DNA of 25,577 nt from Candidatus Magasanikbacteria bacterium RIFCSPHIGHO2_02_FULL_47_14. Its GTDB lineage: Bacteria > Patescibacteriota > Patescibacteriia > Magasanikbacterales > UBA922. The position numbers and the translations under genes are program-made. Under the pieces are notes generated by a model. That model did no database searches. It had not been told where the DNA came from and saw nothing but the letters and a program-made list of their open reading frames with translations. Shown in pieces: positions 14,545 through 22,081 of this stretch; the first letter of the stretch is position 1; each line of letters starts with the position of its first letter. Where the stretch lies: assembly GCA_001784275.1 (NCBI GenBank), contig MFQB01000047.1:1-25577 (forward strand). Reading direction: 5' to 3'.

Positions 14545-14590
14545 AGCCCCGGCGGTACGCGTGCGCGACCGACCGGGGCTCACTGTTTTT
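14545..14590 (+). terminator. GC-rich intrinsic terminator of unit 3
   Basis: AGCCCCGG (14545-14552) pairs with CCGGGGCT (14573-14580) around a GC-rich loop, followed by CACTG and TTTTT at 14586-14590. It is 60 bp after the stop. Confidence 0.78.
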
Positions 14591-14601
14591 ATAATGGCTG
14601 C

Positions 14602-15234
14602 TTATTTTCTCGCCCTGACTATGTTAATCCCAGGAAAGTGCCTCCCGACAATTTCGTACGAGTGAAAGCCTACTTCTTTTATATAATTTTCAATATAGCC
14701 TTTTAAGTTCCCTTCGAGATATTCCAGCTTTTCGAAGAATAAAACTTTGCGTAAAAAGGTGCCTTCGCTTTTCCCAAAGTCCGCAATTACCACGTGTCCG
14801 CCCGGCTTAAGTACGCGGTATATTTCTTTCATAGCCTGACGTTTTACCTCATTCGGCATGTGATGAAATGCAAGTGTGCTGACACAGAGATCAACAGAGT
14901 GGTCCCCAAGTGGGAGCGATTGAGCAAACGCTTGGTTGAGTTCAACTGCAAGACCCGCACGTTTCAGTCTTCGTTGTGCAATCGACAACGCTTTTGCATC
15001 AGGGTCAACGCCGATGCAGCTGACACGCGGGTATTTTCGTTTGAGCATCTCCAAAAAAACTCCGGTGCCGCATCCAATATCGACGACGGCCATATCATCC
15101 GAAAGTTGAGTACAATCTAAAATTTTTCGTTTGAATTTTTTTCCTAAACCAAACAGAGAGCAGAAAAAGTCATAGAATGAGGTCAAAGCAGACCAGCTGA
15201 GAGGAGGAAGATATTTTTGTGGTTGTGGGTCCAT
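14602..15234 (-). CDS. Class I SAM-dependent methyltransferase (UbiE/COQ5-like)
   Basis: A 210-residue protein with a Rossmann-type methyltransferase fold. Motif I VVDIGCGTGVFLEML is at about residues 50-64, and the acidic end of strand 2 is IGVDPDAKAL. The motif LPLGDHSVDLCVSTLAFHHM is followed by the post-motif VLKPGGHVVIADFG. This matches methyltransferases of the UbiE/Methyltransf_11 group, which act on small molecules. No quinone biosynthesis gene is nearby, so the substrate is open. The ATG at 15234 lies about 13 nt after the predicted transcription start, without SD. It converges on GC-rich unit 3. Confidence 0.88.
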   Translation of the reverse strand: MDPQPQKYLPPLSWSALTSFYDFFCSLFGLGKKFKRKILDCTQLSDDMAVVDIGCGTGVFLEMLKRKYPRVSCIGVDPDAKALSIAQRRLKRAGLAVELNQAFAQSLPLGDHSVDLCVSTLAFHHMPNEVKRQAMKEIYRVLKPGGHVVIADFGKSEGTFLRKVLFFEKLEYLEGNLKGYIENYIKEVGFHSYEIVGRHFPGINIVRARK

Positions 15235-15254
15235 AGAGACATTTTAATATTGGC

Positions 15255-15264
15255 ATTATACCAA
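15255..15264 (-). promoter_or_regulatory. Extended -10 promoter of the methyltransferase gene
   Basis: On the minus strand TTGGTATAAT holds a consensus -10 with an upstream TGN; the -35 region (CCACGA) is poor. It directly follows the U-tract of the terminator of the copper operon. Confidence 0.6.
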
Positions 15265-15295
15265 AAACACGCACTCTTCGTGGAATGCGTGTTTT
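15263..15295 (-). terminator. Terminator of the copper operon
   Basis: In the minus direction AAAACACGCA pairs with TGCGTGTTTT around a 12-nt loop, then T's follow. It sits 19 bp after the stop of the last operon gene. Confidence 0.8.
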
Positions 15296-15313
15296 GGAAT
15301 TGAGGACGCGTTT

Positions 15314-15571
15314 TTATTTTTTTACACTCACATTGTGCATCCAAGCGATGAAGAGGCCGCCGACTCCGGACCAAATTGCGATGGACAACGCCCCTGCAAT
15401 GAAACTGCCTGCGCTGAACCACTGGAATCCGGGTAACAGTTGAAAGAGGGCGTGGTGCAGTTCTGCTGCCGGGCCACTGAGAGTGCTGCCATATATAAGA
15501 CACGCGATATATGCGATTTCTCCGCCAAGAATGCAGAGAGCCGCGTATTTCCCGAGAGATAGTTGGTGCAT
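15314..15571 (-). CDS. Small two-helix membrane protein at the end of the copper operon
   Basis: An 85-residue protein with two hydrophobic segments, about residues 9-28 (AALCILGGEIAYIACLIYG) and 52-76 (SAGSFIAGALSIAIWSGVGGLFIAWM). The intervening loop is short and contains two His. It resembles the small DUF5676-type membrane proteins seen near copper and heavy-metal transport genes, but this is a tentative family call. It follows copA by 24 bp and is the last gene before the operon terminator. A role as accessory subunit or in metal handling is inference from context. No SD is present. Confidence 0.65.
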   Translation of the reverse strand: MHQLSLGKYAALCILGGEIAYIACLIYGSTLSGPAAELHHALFQLLPGFQWFSAGSFIAGALSIAIWSGVGGLFIAWMHNVSVKK

Positions 15572-15595
15572 ATTGAATAAGAATAATTAATAAAT

Positions 15596-18565
15596 TTAAC
15601 CCATCTTGCTCAGTCTCGCGAACAGGACAAACACCACTGCAAACAAAACACCCATCACCCACGGCGCAAACAGAGACACCCAGTTCCGTCGCTCTGGTTT
15701 AAATCCTCGCAAGAACAACGAGTTCGACACAACCGACACAGAACTCAGCGCCATTGCAAGCCCGGCCAATTCCGGTTTTAAGACGAGTCCGATTCCTGCG
15801 AATATACGTGCAGCGATTGGAATCCCAATGACGTTATAGAACAAGGCAAAGAACATATTTTGTTTGATCTTGCCCATGGTCTCTCGGCTCAGCTTGATCG
15901 CAGTCAGTACATCACGTAAGTCATTTTTCATAATTACCACTCCGCCGGTTTCCATTGCTACGTCAGTGCCACTTCCCATGACAATGCCGAGATCTGCCTG
16001 TGCGAGCGCCGGCGCATCATTGATGCCGTCACCAACCATCGCAACTTTTATGCCACTTGCCTGAAGTTTTTTTACCTCATTTGCCTTATCTTCCGGCAAG
16101 ACTTCGGCAAGTACATTGGTAATTCCAATTTGTCGTGCAATCGCATCTGCGGTGCGTTTGTTATCTCCAGTGATCATGTACACATCGAGCCCGCGCTTTT
16201 GCAGTTCATGAATGGCCTCTGCACTGGTTTCTTTGACCGTATCTGCGACAGCGATAAGTCCGAGAATTTCTTTGTCAGAGCTCAAGATCATGACAGTCTT
16301 CCCGGCCTCTTCCAATTTGCGAATTTTGCGTTCCATCTTTTCTACAGTGGCGGCATCAACATGGACAACATCTGTCATTAACTTTCTGTTTCCAATAAAG
16401 TATGTTTGCCCACCGAGTACGCCTTCAACACCATGTCCCGGAATCGCATGGAAGTGCAACGCTTCTTGGAGTGCAATATTTTCTTCTTCCGCATAGTTCA
16501 CGATGGCTTCTGCCAGTGGGTGTTCAGATAACTTTTCCAGGCTTGCGGCATGAGCGATGATCTCTTCCTCATCCAACACTCCAGTAGAAACAATGTCTGT
16601 TACCTCGGGCTGTCCTTTTGTAAGCGTGCCTGTTTTGTCAAAGACAACCGCTTTTACTTTGCATGCCGCCTCGAGTGGTTCTCCGCCTTTTATCAACACA
16701 CCGTGCTCCGCGCCCTTTCCAGTGCCAACCATAATAGCAGTGGGCGTGGCAAGCCCCAATGCGCACGGGCAGGCAATGACAATCACTGAGGTGAAGGCCA
16801 TGAGGCTGAATGCCAGACTTGCTCCCAATGCAAAGTACCAGACAACAAATGTTATGATAGCAAGGAGAATCACGATTGGCACAAAGTATGCGGAAATCTT
16901 GTCTGCAACTGCCTGAATCGGGGCCTTTGATCCTTGCGCTTCTTCAACCACTCGGATGATTTGCGCCAGTGTCGTTTCACTCCCAACTCGTGTTGCGCGG
17001 AATTCAAAACTTCCATGTTTGTTAATCGTTGCGCCAATCACACCGGATCCTTCTGTTTTTTCAACAGGAATGCTCTCTCCGGTGATCATGGACTCGTCTA
17101 TACTTGACTGACCTTTGGTTATGACACCATCCACCGGGATTTTTTCTCCCGGACGAACGACGATAACGTCGTTTGCAACCACCTGATCAATGGGAATATC
17201 TTGTGTAACACCATTCCGCAGTACGCGAGCAGTCTTTGGTTGCAAGCCAACCAGTTTTTTAATCGCATCAGATGTACGTCCTTTTGTTTTTGCCTCCAAC
17301 CACTTCCCCAACAGGACAAATGTGATCAGGAAGGCGGCGGTTTCAAAGTATAACTCAGGGATTTTTTCTCCATTGAGTCCGATTACACTTCCGGTCTGAA
17401 CCACGTACGCGATAAACTGCCATAAACTGTAGAAGAATGCAGTACTCGTACCGATCGCAATCAAGCTGTCCATGTTAAAGGTCTTCATCTTGAGACTTGA
17501 CCACATTCCTCTATAAAACCCTGAACCGATAATAAACTGCACAGGGAAGGTCAGAATCAAAGAGACGATACCGATGTAGGGGAGAAATGCGGCCCGGCCC
17601 GGCAGGAACGAGATAAAGTCAAAGAACATGAAGTACAACATGGGGATGCTTAGTCCCAACGCCCACAAGAACTTTCGCGCGCCGTGTCGAATGACCGCCT
17701 CGTGTTGTTGTCGTTCCGCTTCCGGGTCGTTGCTTGCAACATTTGCTTTGTATCCTGCCTTGACAACGGCGGCAATGAGCTGGTCCGGTGTTGCAAGTGA
17801 TGTGTCAAACACGACGCGAGCCTTCTCTGCTGCAAAATTAACAGAGGCTTGCTTGACACCAGAAACTTTTTTCAAACCGCGTTCGATCAGTCCTGCGCAT
17901 GATGCGCAGTGCATTCCGGTAATCGCAAGTTGAATCGATTCGTCTTTTTTTTCTTTGGAAGACGTGGTTTGCATTATGGACGGTGTCGATCCGGCTGGTG
18001 AGGCAAGAGGTGTCTGGTGCGGTACACCTGAGCCGGAAGATTCCGGGGAAAGCAGTGCAAACAGTTGGCTGATTTTGTTGGAACTGAGCAGTTCATCAAC
18101 AGCCGCGTTGATCTGTGCGTCATCTTTTGGTACCTCGAACTCACCTTTTCTATGGCGGCTTACTTTGCCAGTGAATGTTGGGTGTCCATTGGTGATATGA
18201 AACTCACCCTCTGCCGCCGCAGATGACTCAAGCCGGACTTTGAGTGACGTCCCGCCGTCCACAATTTTTTTCTCGAAGGTGTCAGATATATCCGGCGCTT
18301 CTGACAGAGGCACCTCCGGAACGTCTGCGGCTGTCTCCGCATGTTTTTTTCTTTCGACCACAGTAGCCCGGTATCCTGCTTTGGAGACAGCGTCGAGAAT
18401 CGCTTGGTCTGTCGTATCAGATGACGTTTCCAGTTCAGCTTTTCCACTTTTTGCGTCAATGCTCGTGATTCGTACTCCCGGTAATTCAGCGAGCTCGGCA
18501 CTAATTATTTTTTCGCACGATTCACAGTGCATGCCGGTAATTTGTAGAGAGATAGTATCATTCAT
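15596..18565 (-). CDS. copA: Copper-exporting P1B-type ATPase CopA with two HMA domains
   Basis: A 989-residue protein from the ATG at 18565; the longer open frame upstream overlaps copZ and was not used. HMA domain 1 is at 1-72 (GMHCESC) and HMA 2 at about 211-276 (GMHCASC). They are separated by a linker of about 130 residues, which is unusually long and contains a semi-structured segment. The membrane core starts near residue 298. The actuator TGES (497-500 region) is present, the transmembrane metal motif CPC is at 599-601, and the phosphorylation site DKTGT has D643. The HP motif is H682/P683, and the ATP-binding GDGINDAP is present. The C-terminal helices contain YN and MALSS, as in Cu+ (P1B-1) exporters. 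It pumps Cu+ out of the cytoplasm. It is the fifth gene of the csoR operon, 5 bp after copZ. Confidence 0.95.
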   Translation of the reverse strand: MNDTISLQITGMHCESCEKIISAELAELPGVRITSIDAKSGKAELETSSDTTDQAILDAVSKAGYRATVVERKKHAETAADVPEVPLSEAPDISDTFEKKIVDGGTSLKVRLESSAAAEGEFHITNGHPTFTGKVSRHRKGEFEVPKDDAQINAAVDELLSSNKISQLFALLSPESSGSGVPHQTPLASPAGSTPSIMQTTSSKEKKDESIQLAITGMHCASCAGLIERGLKKVSGVKQASVNFAAEKARVVFDTSLATPDQLIAAVVKAGYKANVASNDPEAERQQHEAVIRHGARKFLWALGLSIPMLYFMFFDFISFLPGRAAFLPYIGIVSLILTFPVQFIIGSGFYRGMWSSLKMKTFNMDSLIAIGTSTAFFYSLWQFIAYVVQTGSVIGLNGEKIPELYFETAAFLITFVLLGKWLEAKTKGRTSDAIKKLVGLQPKTARVLRNGVTQDIPIDQVVANDVIVVRPGEKIPVDGVITKGQSSIDESMITGESIPVEKTEGSGVIGATINKHGSFEFRATRVGSETTLAQIIRVVEEAQGSKAPIQAVADKISAYFVPIVILLAIITFVVWYFALGASLAFSLMAFTSVIVIACPCALGLATPTAIMVGTGKGAEHGVLIKGGEPLEAACKVKAVVFDKTGTLTKGQPEVTDIVSTGVLDEEEIIAHAASLEKLSEHPLAEAIVNYAEEENIALQEALHFHAIPGHGVEGVLGGQTYFIGNRKLMTDVVHVDAATVEKMERKIRKLEEAGKTVMILSSDKEILGLIAVADTVKETSAEAIHELQKRGLDVYMITGDNKRTADAIARQIGITNVLAEVLPEDKANEVKKLQASGIKVAMVGDGINDAPALAQADLGIVMGSGTDVAMETGGVVIMKNDLRDVLTAIKLSRETMGKIKQNMFFALFYNVIGIPIAARIFAGIGLVLKPELAGLAMALSSVSVVSNSLFLRGFKPERRNWVSLFAPWVMGVLFAVVFVLFARLSKMG

Positions 18566-18570
18566 ACAAT

Positions 18571-18783
18571 TTATACAGATAGTACAGCCGTCTTTCCAAC
18601 GCCTGTGAGCGCATTTTCTATTTCTGACCACGGAATATTTCGTTCCGCGGTTACTTCACTTGCGCCAGTTTCCATGTCCACAACCACATGAGTTACCCCA
18701 TGTATTTTTTGCAGTGCTGCAGTGGAAAGTTTTACACATGCTGCGCAGGTAATATTTGTGATGCTGAATCGAGTCGTAGACAT
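18571..18783 (-). CDS. copZ: CopZ-like HMA-domain copper chaperone
   Basis: A 70-residue, single-domain protein with the HMA metal-binding motif in ITCAACVKL (C14 and C17 by count, CxxC). The typical GMxCxxC is replaced by NITCAAC, so Gly-Met is not conserved. Proteins of this type deliver Cu+ to CopA. It lies between the HMA-DsbD fusion gene (4 bp gap) and copA (5 bp gap), so translation is probably coupled. No SD is seen. Confidence 0.88.
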   Translation of the reverse strand: MSTTRFSITNITCAACVKLSTAALQKIHGVTHVVVDMETGASEVTAERNIPWSEIENALTGVGKTAVLSV

Positions 18784-18787
18784 AGAG

Positions 18788-20545
18788 TTAGGTAATTACT
18801 TTAATAACTCCGCGTGGTACACCCATAGCGCATGTAATAGGGTATTCCCCGGCTTTTGTCGGTGTGAAGGTCATAACAACCGTTGTGCCGCTCTCGAGAT
18901 ATTGTGGTTCGTCATAGAGCCCGGGTACCATAATGCTACTCATGCATCCTCTGCCGCTCTCTTTTGCCTTAATTTCGAGTCGGACCGGTTCGCCGGCCTT
19001 GACAGTAAATGTATTCGGCGCAATGTCTTTGTTGTAGGTGTAGATAGTTTTGATCACCTGCTCGGATTCGGTTGACTCGACTGCGCCGACGTTTGGTGTT
19101 ACCGATGCTCGGCTTCCTCCGCCGCACCCACCGCACCCACCGCCGCATGACGAGCCGGTGGTTGCTGTCGCCAGGTTTGCTGAACTTGATGAATCTGTTG
19201 GAAGAGCGCTCGACGTTTTTCCGTTTTCATCGACCACGATAAACTTCCCACGATACATTCCCATCGAGCACGAGAAGGGGATTGTTCCGACTTTTGTGGG
19301 TGTAAATGTGATGATGTTCTCTCCCTTTTTTAATGTTTTGCTGATCCCCAGACTTGGTACCACGAGCGATGCCGCGCAACTAAAAGACGACCGAGAGTCA
19401 ATGACCCATTTTACCGGCTTTCCTTTTTGTACGGTAAATACGCTTGGCAAGTAGCCGTTTGCGCCCTGCACCATCTTCACTTCTTGTGCATCCTCAGTAA
19501 CAACAGGGTTTGTCGTGCCTTTTCCGCCATCGCCGCTCAGCAATCGACTGCCGTTTGCAATATTGAACCACCCAAGGAGAATGACAGCCAGCCCGGCGCC
19601 CATGAAAAACGTGCGCGCCTTTTTGCCTTTCAGCGCTGCGGTTAAACCACCAACCCCAAGCAGCCCCGGCGCAGTGCCGAGTGCAAACAACCCCATAATC
19701 ACGGCCCCTTGAGTAAAGCTTCCGGTTGATATGGCATAGATCTGCATGGCTTGTGTGAACCCGCATGGCAGAAAGAAGGTGAGCGCCCCCATAATACTCG
19801 CAGTCTTGTGACTGTATTCTTTTACTTCTTTGTGTAACCCGAACAATTGTGCAATTCCAGAGGGGAGTGTAATGGTTTTGTCTCGAAGTGCAGGGAAGAC
19901 CTCAACTAATTTCAGGCCCAAGAAGATCATAACCCCGCCAACCACCATGGTCATCACTCCCAACATGCCGGTTGTGGGTTGAAATGCCTTCCCGATCATC
20001 CCGATAATGCCACCCAAAAACGCGTATCCGACAATGCGGCCGAGATTAAAATACAGATGCGGCCGAAACTTTTGTATGGCGGTTGCTTCCGGGTGAAGTT
20101 CAGCATGTCGGGCTGACAAACTCAACACCAAACCACCGATCAGCGCCATACACGTTGACACGCCGGCAACCAAACCCACCAGAAGCGCGATAAGCAGTCC
20201 ATCTTTTTCTGTATTCACTGCGAGGTCAAACAACCCGAGTCGTTGCGCTATCCAATACAAGACAAACAAAATAATCGCAGCCCGCGCCAGATCTTTGTAG
20301 TCGCGCCAGTCTCGGGAGATCCATGGCAGTCGTTTTTTTTCTCCAACTTCGTATCCCGCGGCGTGTACCGCTTGTGCAATCTCAGCATCGGTCGGCCGCT
20401 CGTTTGAATAATGAATAGTCGCAGTTGCTTTTTTAAGACTGACAACCGCTTTGGCGACATGTGGAAGTTTTTTTAATTCTTCTCCGATAAGAATTTCGCA
20501 TGAGGCACAGTGCATGCCTCGAATTGGAACTGTGATAATTCCCAT
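18788..20545 (-). CDS. HMA - DsbD/TauE-like membrane domain - two cupredoxin domains fusion
   Basis: A 585-residue composite protein. It has an HMA domain at 1-68 with GMHCASC (C13, C16). A membrane domain of the CcdA/DsbD_2 type follows at about 85-335, with C132 (STCMALIGG) and C261 (FLPCGFTQ) placed like the redox pair of DsbD-type transporters. A cupredoxin-like domain at about 350-440 has C390 and C426 (FSCSMGMYRG). A Cys/Gly-rich linker follows with C467, C471 and C474, then a second cupredoxin-like domain at about 495-585 with C534 and C572 (TCAMGVPRG). Such fusions are found in copper-resistance loci of anaerobes. They probably pass copper, or electrons, from the cytoplasmic HMA to outside cupredoxins. 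This is inferred from the domain order; the direction of transfer is unknown. Confidence 0.85.
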   Translation of the reverse strand: MGIITVPIRGMHCASCEILIGEELKKLPHVAKAVVSLKKATATIHYSNERPTDAEIAQAVHAAGYEVGEKKRLPWISRDWRDYKDLARAAIILFVLYWIAQRLGLFDLAVNTEKDGLLIALLVGLVAGVSTCMALIGGLVLSLSARHAELHPEATAIQKFRPHLYFNLGRIVGYAFLGGIIGMIGKAFQPTTGMLGVMTMVVGGVMIFLGLKLVEVFPALRDKTITLPSGIAQLFGLHKEVKEYSHKTASIMGALTFFLPCGFTQAMQIYAISTGSFTQGAVIMGLFALGTAPGLLGVGGLTAALKGKKARTFFMGAGLAVILLGWFNIANGSRLLSGDGGKGTTNPVVTEDAQEVKMVQGANGYLPSVFTVQKGKPVKWVIDSRSSFSCAASLVVPSLGISKTLKKGENIITFTPTKVGTIPFSCSMGMYRGKFIVVDENGKTSSALPTDSSSSANLATATTGSSCGGGCGGCGGGSRASVTPNVGAVESTESEQVIKTIYTYNKDIAPNTFTVKAGEPVRLEIKAKESGRGCMSSIMVPGLYDEPQYLESGTTVVMTFTPTKAGEYPITCAMGVPRGVIKVIT

Positions 20546-20585
20546 AAAACGTGACAGTTAAAAACGCTCAAATAAACCCTCCGCG

Positions 20586-21026
20586 TTAGTGGGCGGTCAC
20601 GATGCGTTGCTGAAAAATAAGCCAGGCACGGAATTTATTTTCAAAAAGAAAACGAAGAAGATCATTATACCGCCGATGCCGGTCTCGCATCTGCACAAGC
20701 GGGCCTGTATTGGCGTATGTATATGGTAAAAGATATTTATTTCGAATAAAAACAGCAGCCAACGCTACAGCAAGGAGCAGACCCAGTACCTTTGGTATGG
20801 TTGCAGTAAAATCGTCTCCTGCGCCAATATGAGAACTGAAACAGCCACCGGTTATCGGGGACATGCCGAGGTGTTGCGTGCCGGAAGAGTCACCGTCGCA
20901 GTCCACCGTGGCTGCTGCCAGGGGTGTATATAGAGGAATGGAAAATGGGCAAATATATAACAAGACTGAAACAACGGCAACAGCGACAAGAGTGATATAT
21001 GCGATTGTACGAGGGAGGTGTTTCAT
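20586..21026 (-). CDS. Hypothetical two-helix membrane protein in the copper operon
   Basis: A 146-residue protein not matching a family I can name. Hydrophobic segments are at about residues 8-26 and 79-97. The loop between them, probably outside, holds potential copper ligands: Cys, Asp, His, Met and Cys/His (VDCDGDSS, HLGMSP, GGCFSSHIGAG). The C-terminal part after the second segment is basic (RDRHRRYNDLLRFL) and probably cytoplasmic. It is the second gene of the operon, 18 bp after csoR and 40 bp before the fusion gene. A metal-sensing, metal-binding or transporter-accessory role is inference from position and loop residues. Confidence 0.7.
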   Translation of the reverse strand: MKHLPRTIAYITLVAVAVVSVLLYICPFSIPLYTPLAAATVDCDGDSSGTQHLGMSPITGGCFSSHIGAGDDFTATIPKVLGLLLAVALAAVFIRNKYLLPYTYANTGPLVQMRDRHRRYNDLLRFLFENKFRAWLIFQQRIVTAH

Positions 21027-21044
21027 TTGATCTGGGCAAGTTTT

Positions 21045-21317
21045 TTAAGCGTCCTTTTTCGATAACGTATATACCTTCATCACTTCTTTTACCGCTTTGC
21101 TGTGTTGGCCGGACTTCATCTGCTCAACAACATGAGTCGACAAGTGATTTTGCAACATGGCATCTTCAAAACTGGACAGTGCTTTTTTCACGGCACTTGC
21201 TTGTGTGATAACATCGACGCAGTATGTGTCTTGTTCAAGCATGCGTTGCAATCCGCGTACCTGTCCTTCAATAATTTTTAACCGCTTCATCAGTTTCTTT
21301 TTGAGCAGAGTATTCAT
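21045..21317 (-). CDS. csoR: CsoR-family metal-sensing transcriptional repressor
   Basis: A 90-residue all-helical repressor from the ATG at 21317 (the longer frame to 21338 would start inside the -10/operator). The N-terminal helix has KRLKIIEGQVRGLQRML, typical of the CsoR/RcnR family. The metal ligands by spacing are C33, H58 and H62, i.e. a C-H-H set. Classic Cu(I) CsoR proteins use C-H-C; C-H-H has been described for a Thermus CsoR and resembles RcnR. The copper genes downstream and the operator upstream support copper sensing. It is the first gene of the operon, so it should repress its own transcription until Cu+ binds. The mRNA is nearly leaderless (about 2-4 nt), without SD. Confidence 0.93.
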   Translation of the reverse strand: MNTLLKKKLMKRLKIIEGQVRGLQRMLEQDTYCVDVITQASAVKKALSSFEDAMLQNHLSTHVVEQMKSGQHSKAVKEVMKVYTLSKKDA

Positions 21318-21325
21318 ATGGAATA

Positions 21326-21354
21326 ATAATACCCCCACGGGGTATAAGAGTCAA
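21326..21354 (-). promoter_or_regulatory. Promoter of the copper operon
   Basis: On the minus strand: TTGACT (21349-21354), a 17-bp spacer, and TATTAT (21326-21331). The spacer is filled by the CsoR-type palindrome. It drives csoR and probably all genes down to 15314. Confidence 0.82.
21329..21345. promoter_or_regulatory. CsoR-type operator
   Basis: A perfect inverted repeat ATACCCC-CAC-GGGGTAT (7-3-7), matching the G/C-tract palindrome bound by CsoR repressors. It overlaps the -10 and lies between -10 and -35, so bound repressor should block RNA polymerase. Confidence 0.88.
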
Positions 21355-21391
21355 GAGGGGCCGCAGTTTTTTATGAGAGTCAAGCTGCCTG

Positions 21392-21420
21392 TTTGCATTT
21401 TACATCGGTTTTGCTATACT
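21392..21420 (+). promoter_or_regulatory. lepB promoter
   Basis: TTTGCA at 21392-21397, a 17-bp spacer, and TATACT at 21415-21420. The leader is about 29 nt without SD. Confidence 0.6.
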
Positions 21421-21455
21421 CTTTGTGTCCCAGGTAGCGATGCCTTTTTTTCTAT

Positions 21456-22079
21456 ATGGATGAACAACACACAGAGAAACAGAGAGATACGCAGGATCAA
21501 GTAACCTCTGGCACTGTTGCCAAAACAGTCGCCGGCACTGTTGGGTTATTTTTTCTTGAGTTGATTAAAGTTGCGCTCCTTGCCGGCGTGACGATTGCCC
21601 TCGTGCGTTATTTTTTGTTTAAGCCGTTTTATGTCAAAGGCCAGTCAATGGAACCTTCTTACTACGCAAAAGAGTACTTGATTATTGACGAAATTACCTA
21701 TCGATTTCGTGAACCTGAACGTGGTGAAGTGGTTGTTTTCAAAGCCCCGTTTGAAAAAGATGACTACTATATTAAACGTGTGCTTGGCTTGCCCGGAGAG
21801 CGGGTGAAGATCGAAGACGGTAAGGTGATTATTTATAATGAGCAATACCCTGAAGGGGTTGTCACAGAAGAGAGATACCTTGAAGAAAAAACACCGGGCT
21901 CGATAAATGTGAGTCTTGGGCCTGACCAGTACTTTGTGATGGGAGACAACCGGGACGAGAGCTTTGACTCCCGTCGGTTCGGACCGGTATCCCGCGATGC
22001 CATTGTCGGTCGCACGTGGTTGCGCGAATGGCCAGTGACACGAGCCGGTCTATTTCAAAAACCACAATATAACTTGTAA
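21456..22079 (+). CDS. lepB: Signal peptidase I
   Basis: A 207-residue membrane-anchored serine protease that removes signal peptides from exported proteins. One transmembrane segment lies at about residues 29-53. The catalytic dyad is S64 (GQSMEP) and K107 (YYIKRVLGLPGE), and the conserved GDNRDESFDSRRFGPV box is near residue 165. The N-terminus (1-25) is polar and charged and cytoplasmic. The ATG at 21456 gives a natural start. hisS follows after 2 bp, so the two are co-transcribed. No SD. Confidence 0.95.
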   Translation: MDEQHTEKQRDTQDQVTSGTVAKTVAGTVGLFFLELIKVALLAGVTIALVRYFLFKPFYVKGQSMEPSYYAKEYLIIDEITYRFREPERGEVVVFKAPFEKDDYYIKRVLGLPGERVKIEDGKVIIYNEQYPEGVVTEERYLEEKTPGSINVSLGPDQYFVMGDNRDESFDSRRFGPVSRDAIVGRTWLREWPVTRAGLFQKPQYNL

Positions 22080-22081
22080 CT

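Noticed and set aside
18566..18631. Longer N-terminus for CopA
   Set aside because: The extension overlaps the end of copZ and has no HMA-like sequence; the ATG at 18565 starts directly before the first HMA domain.
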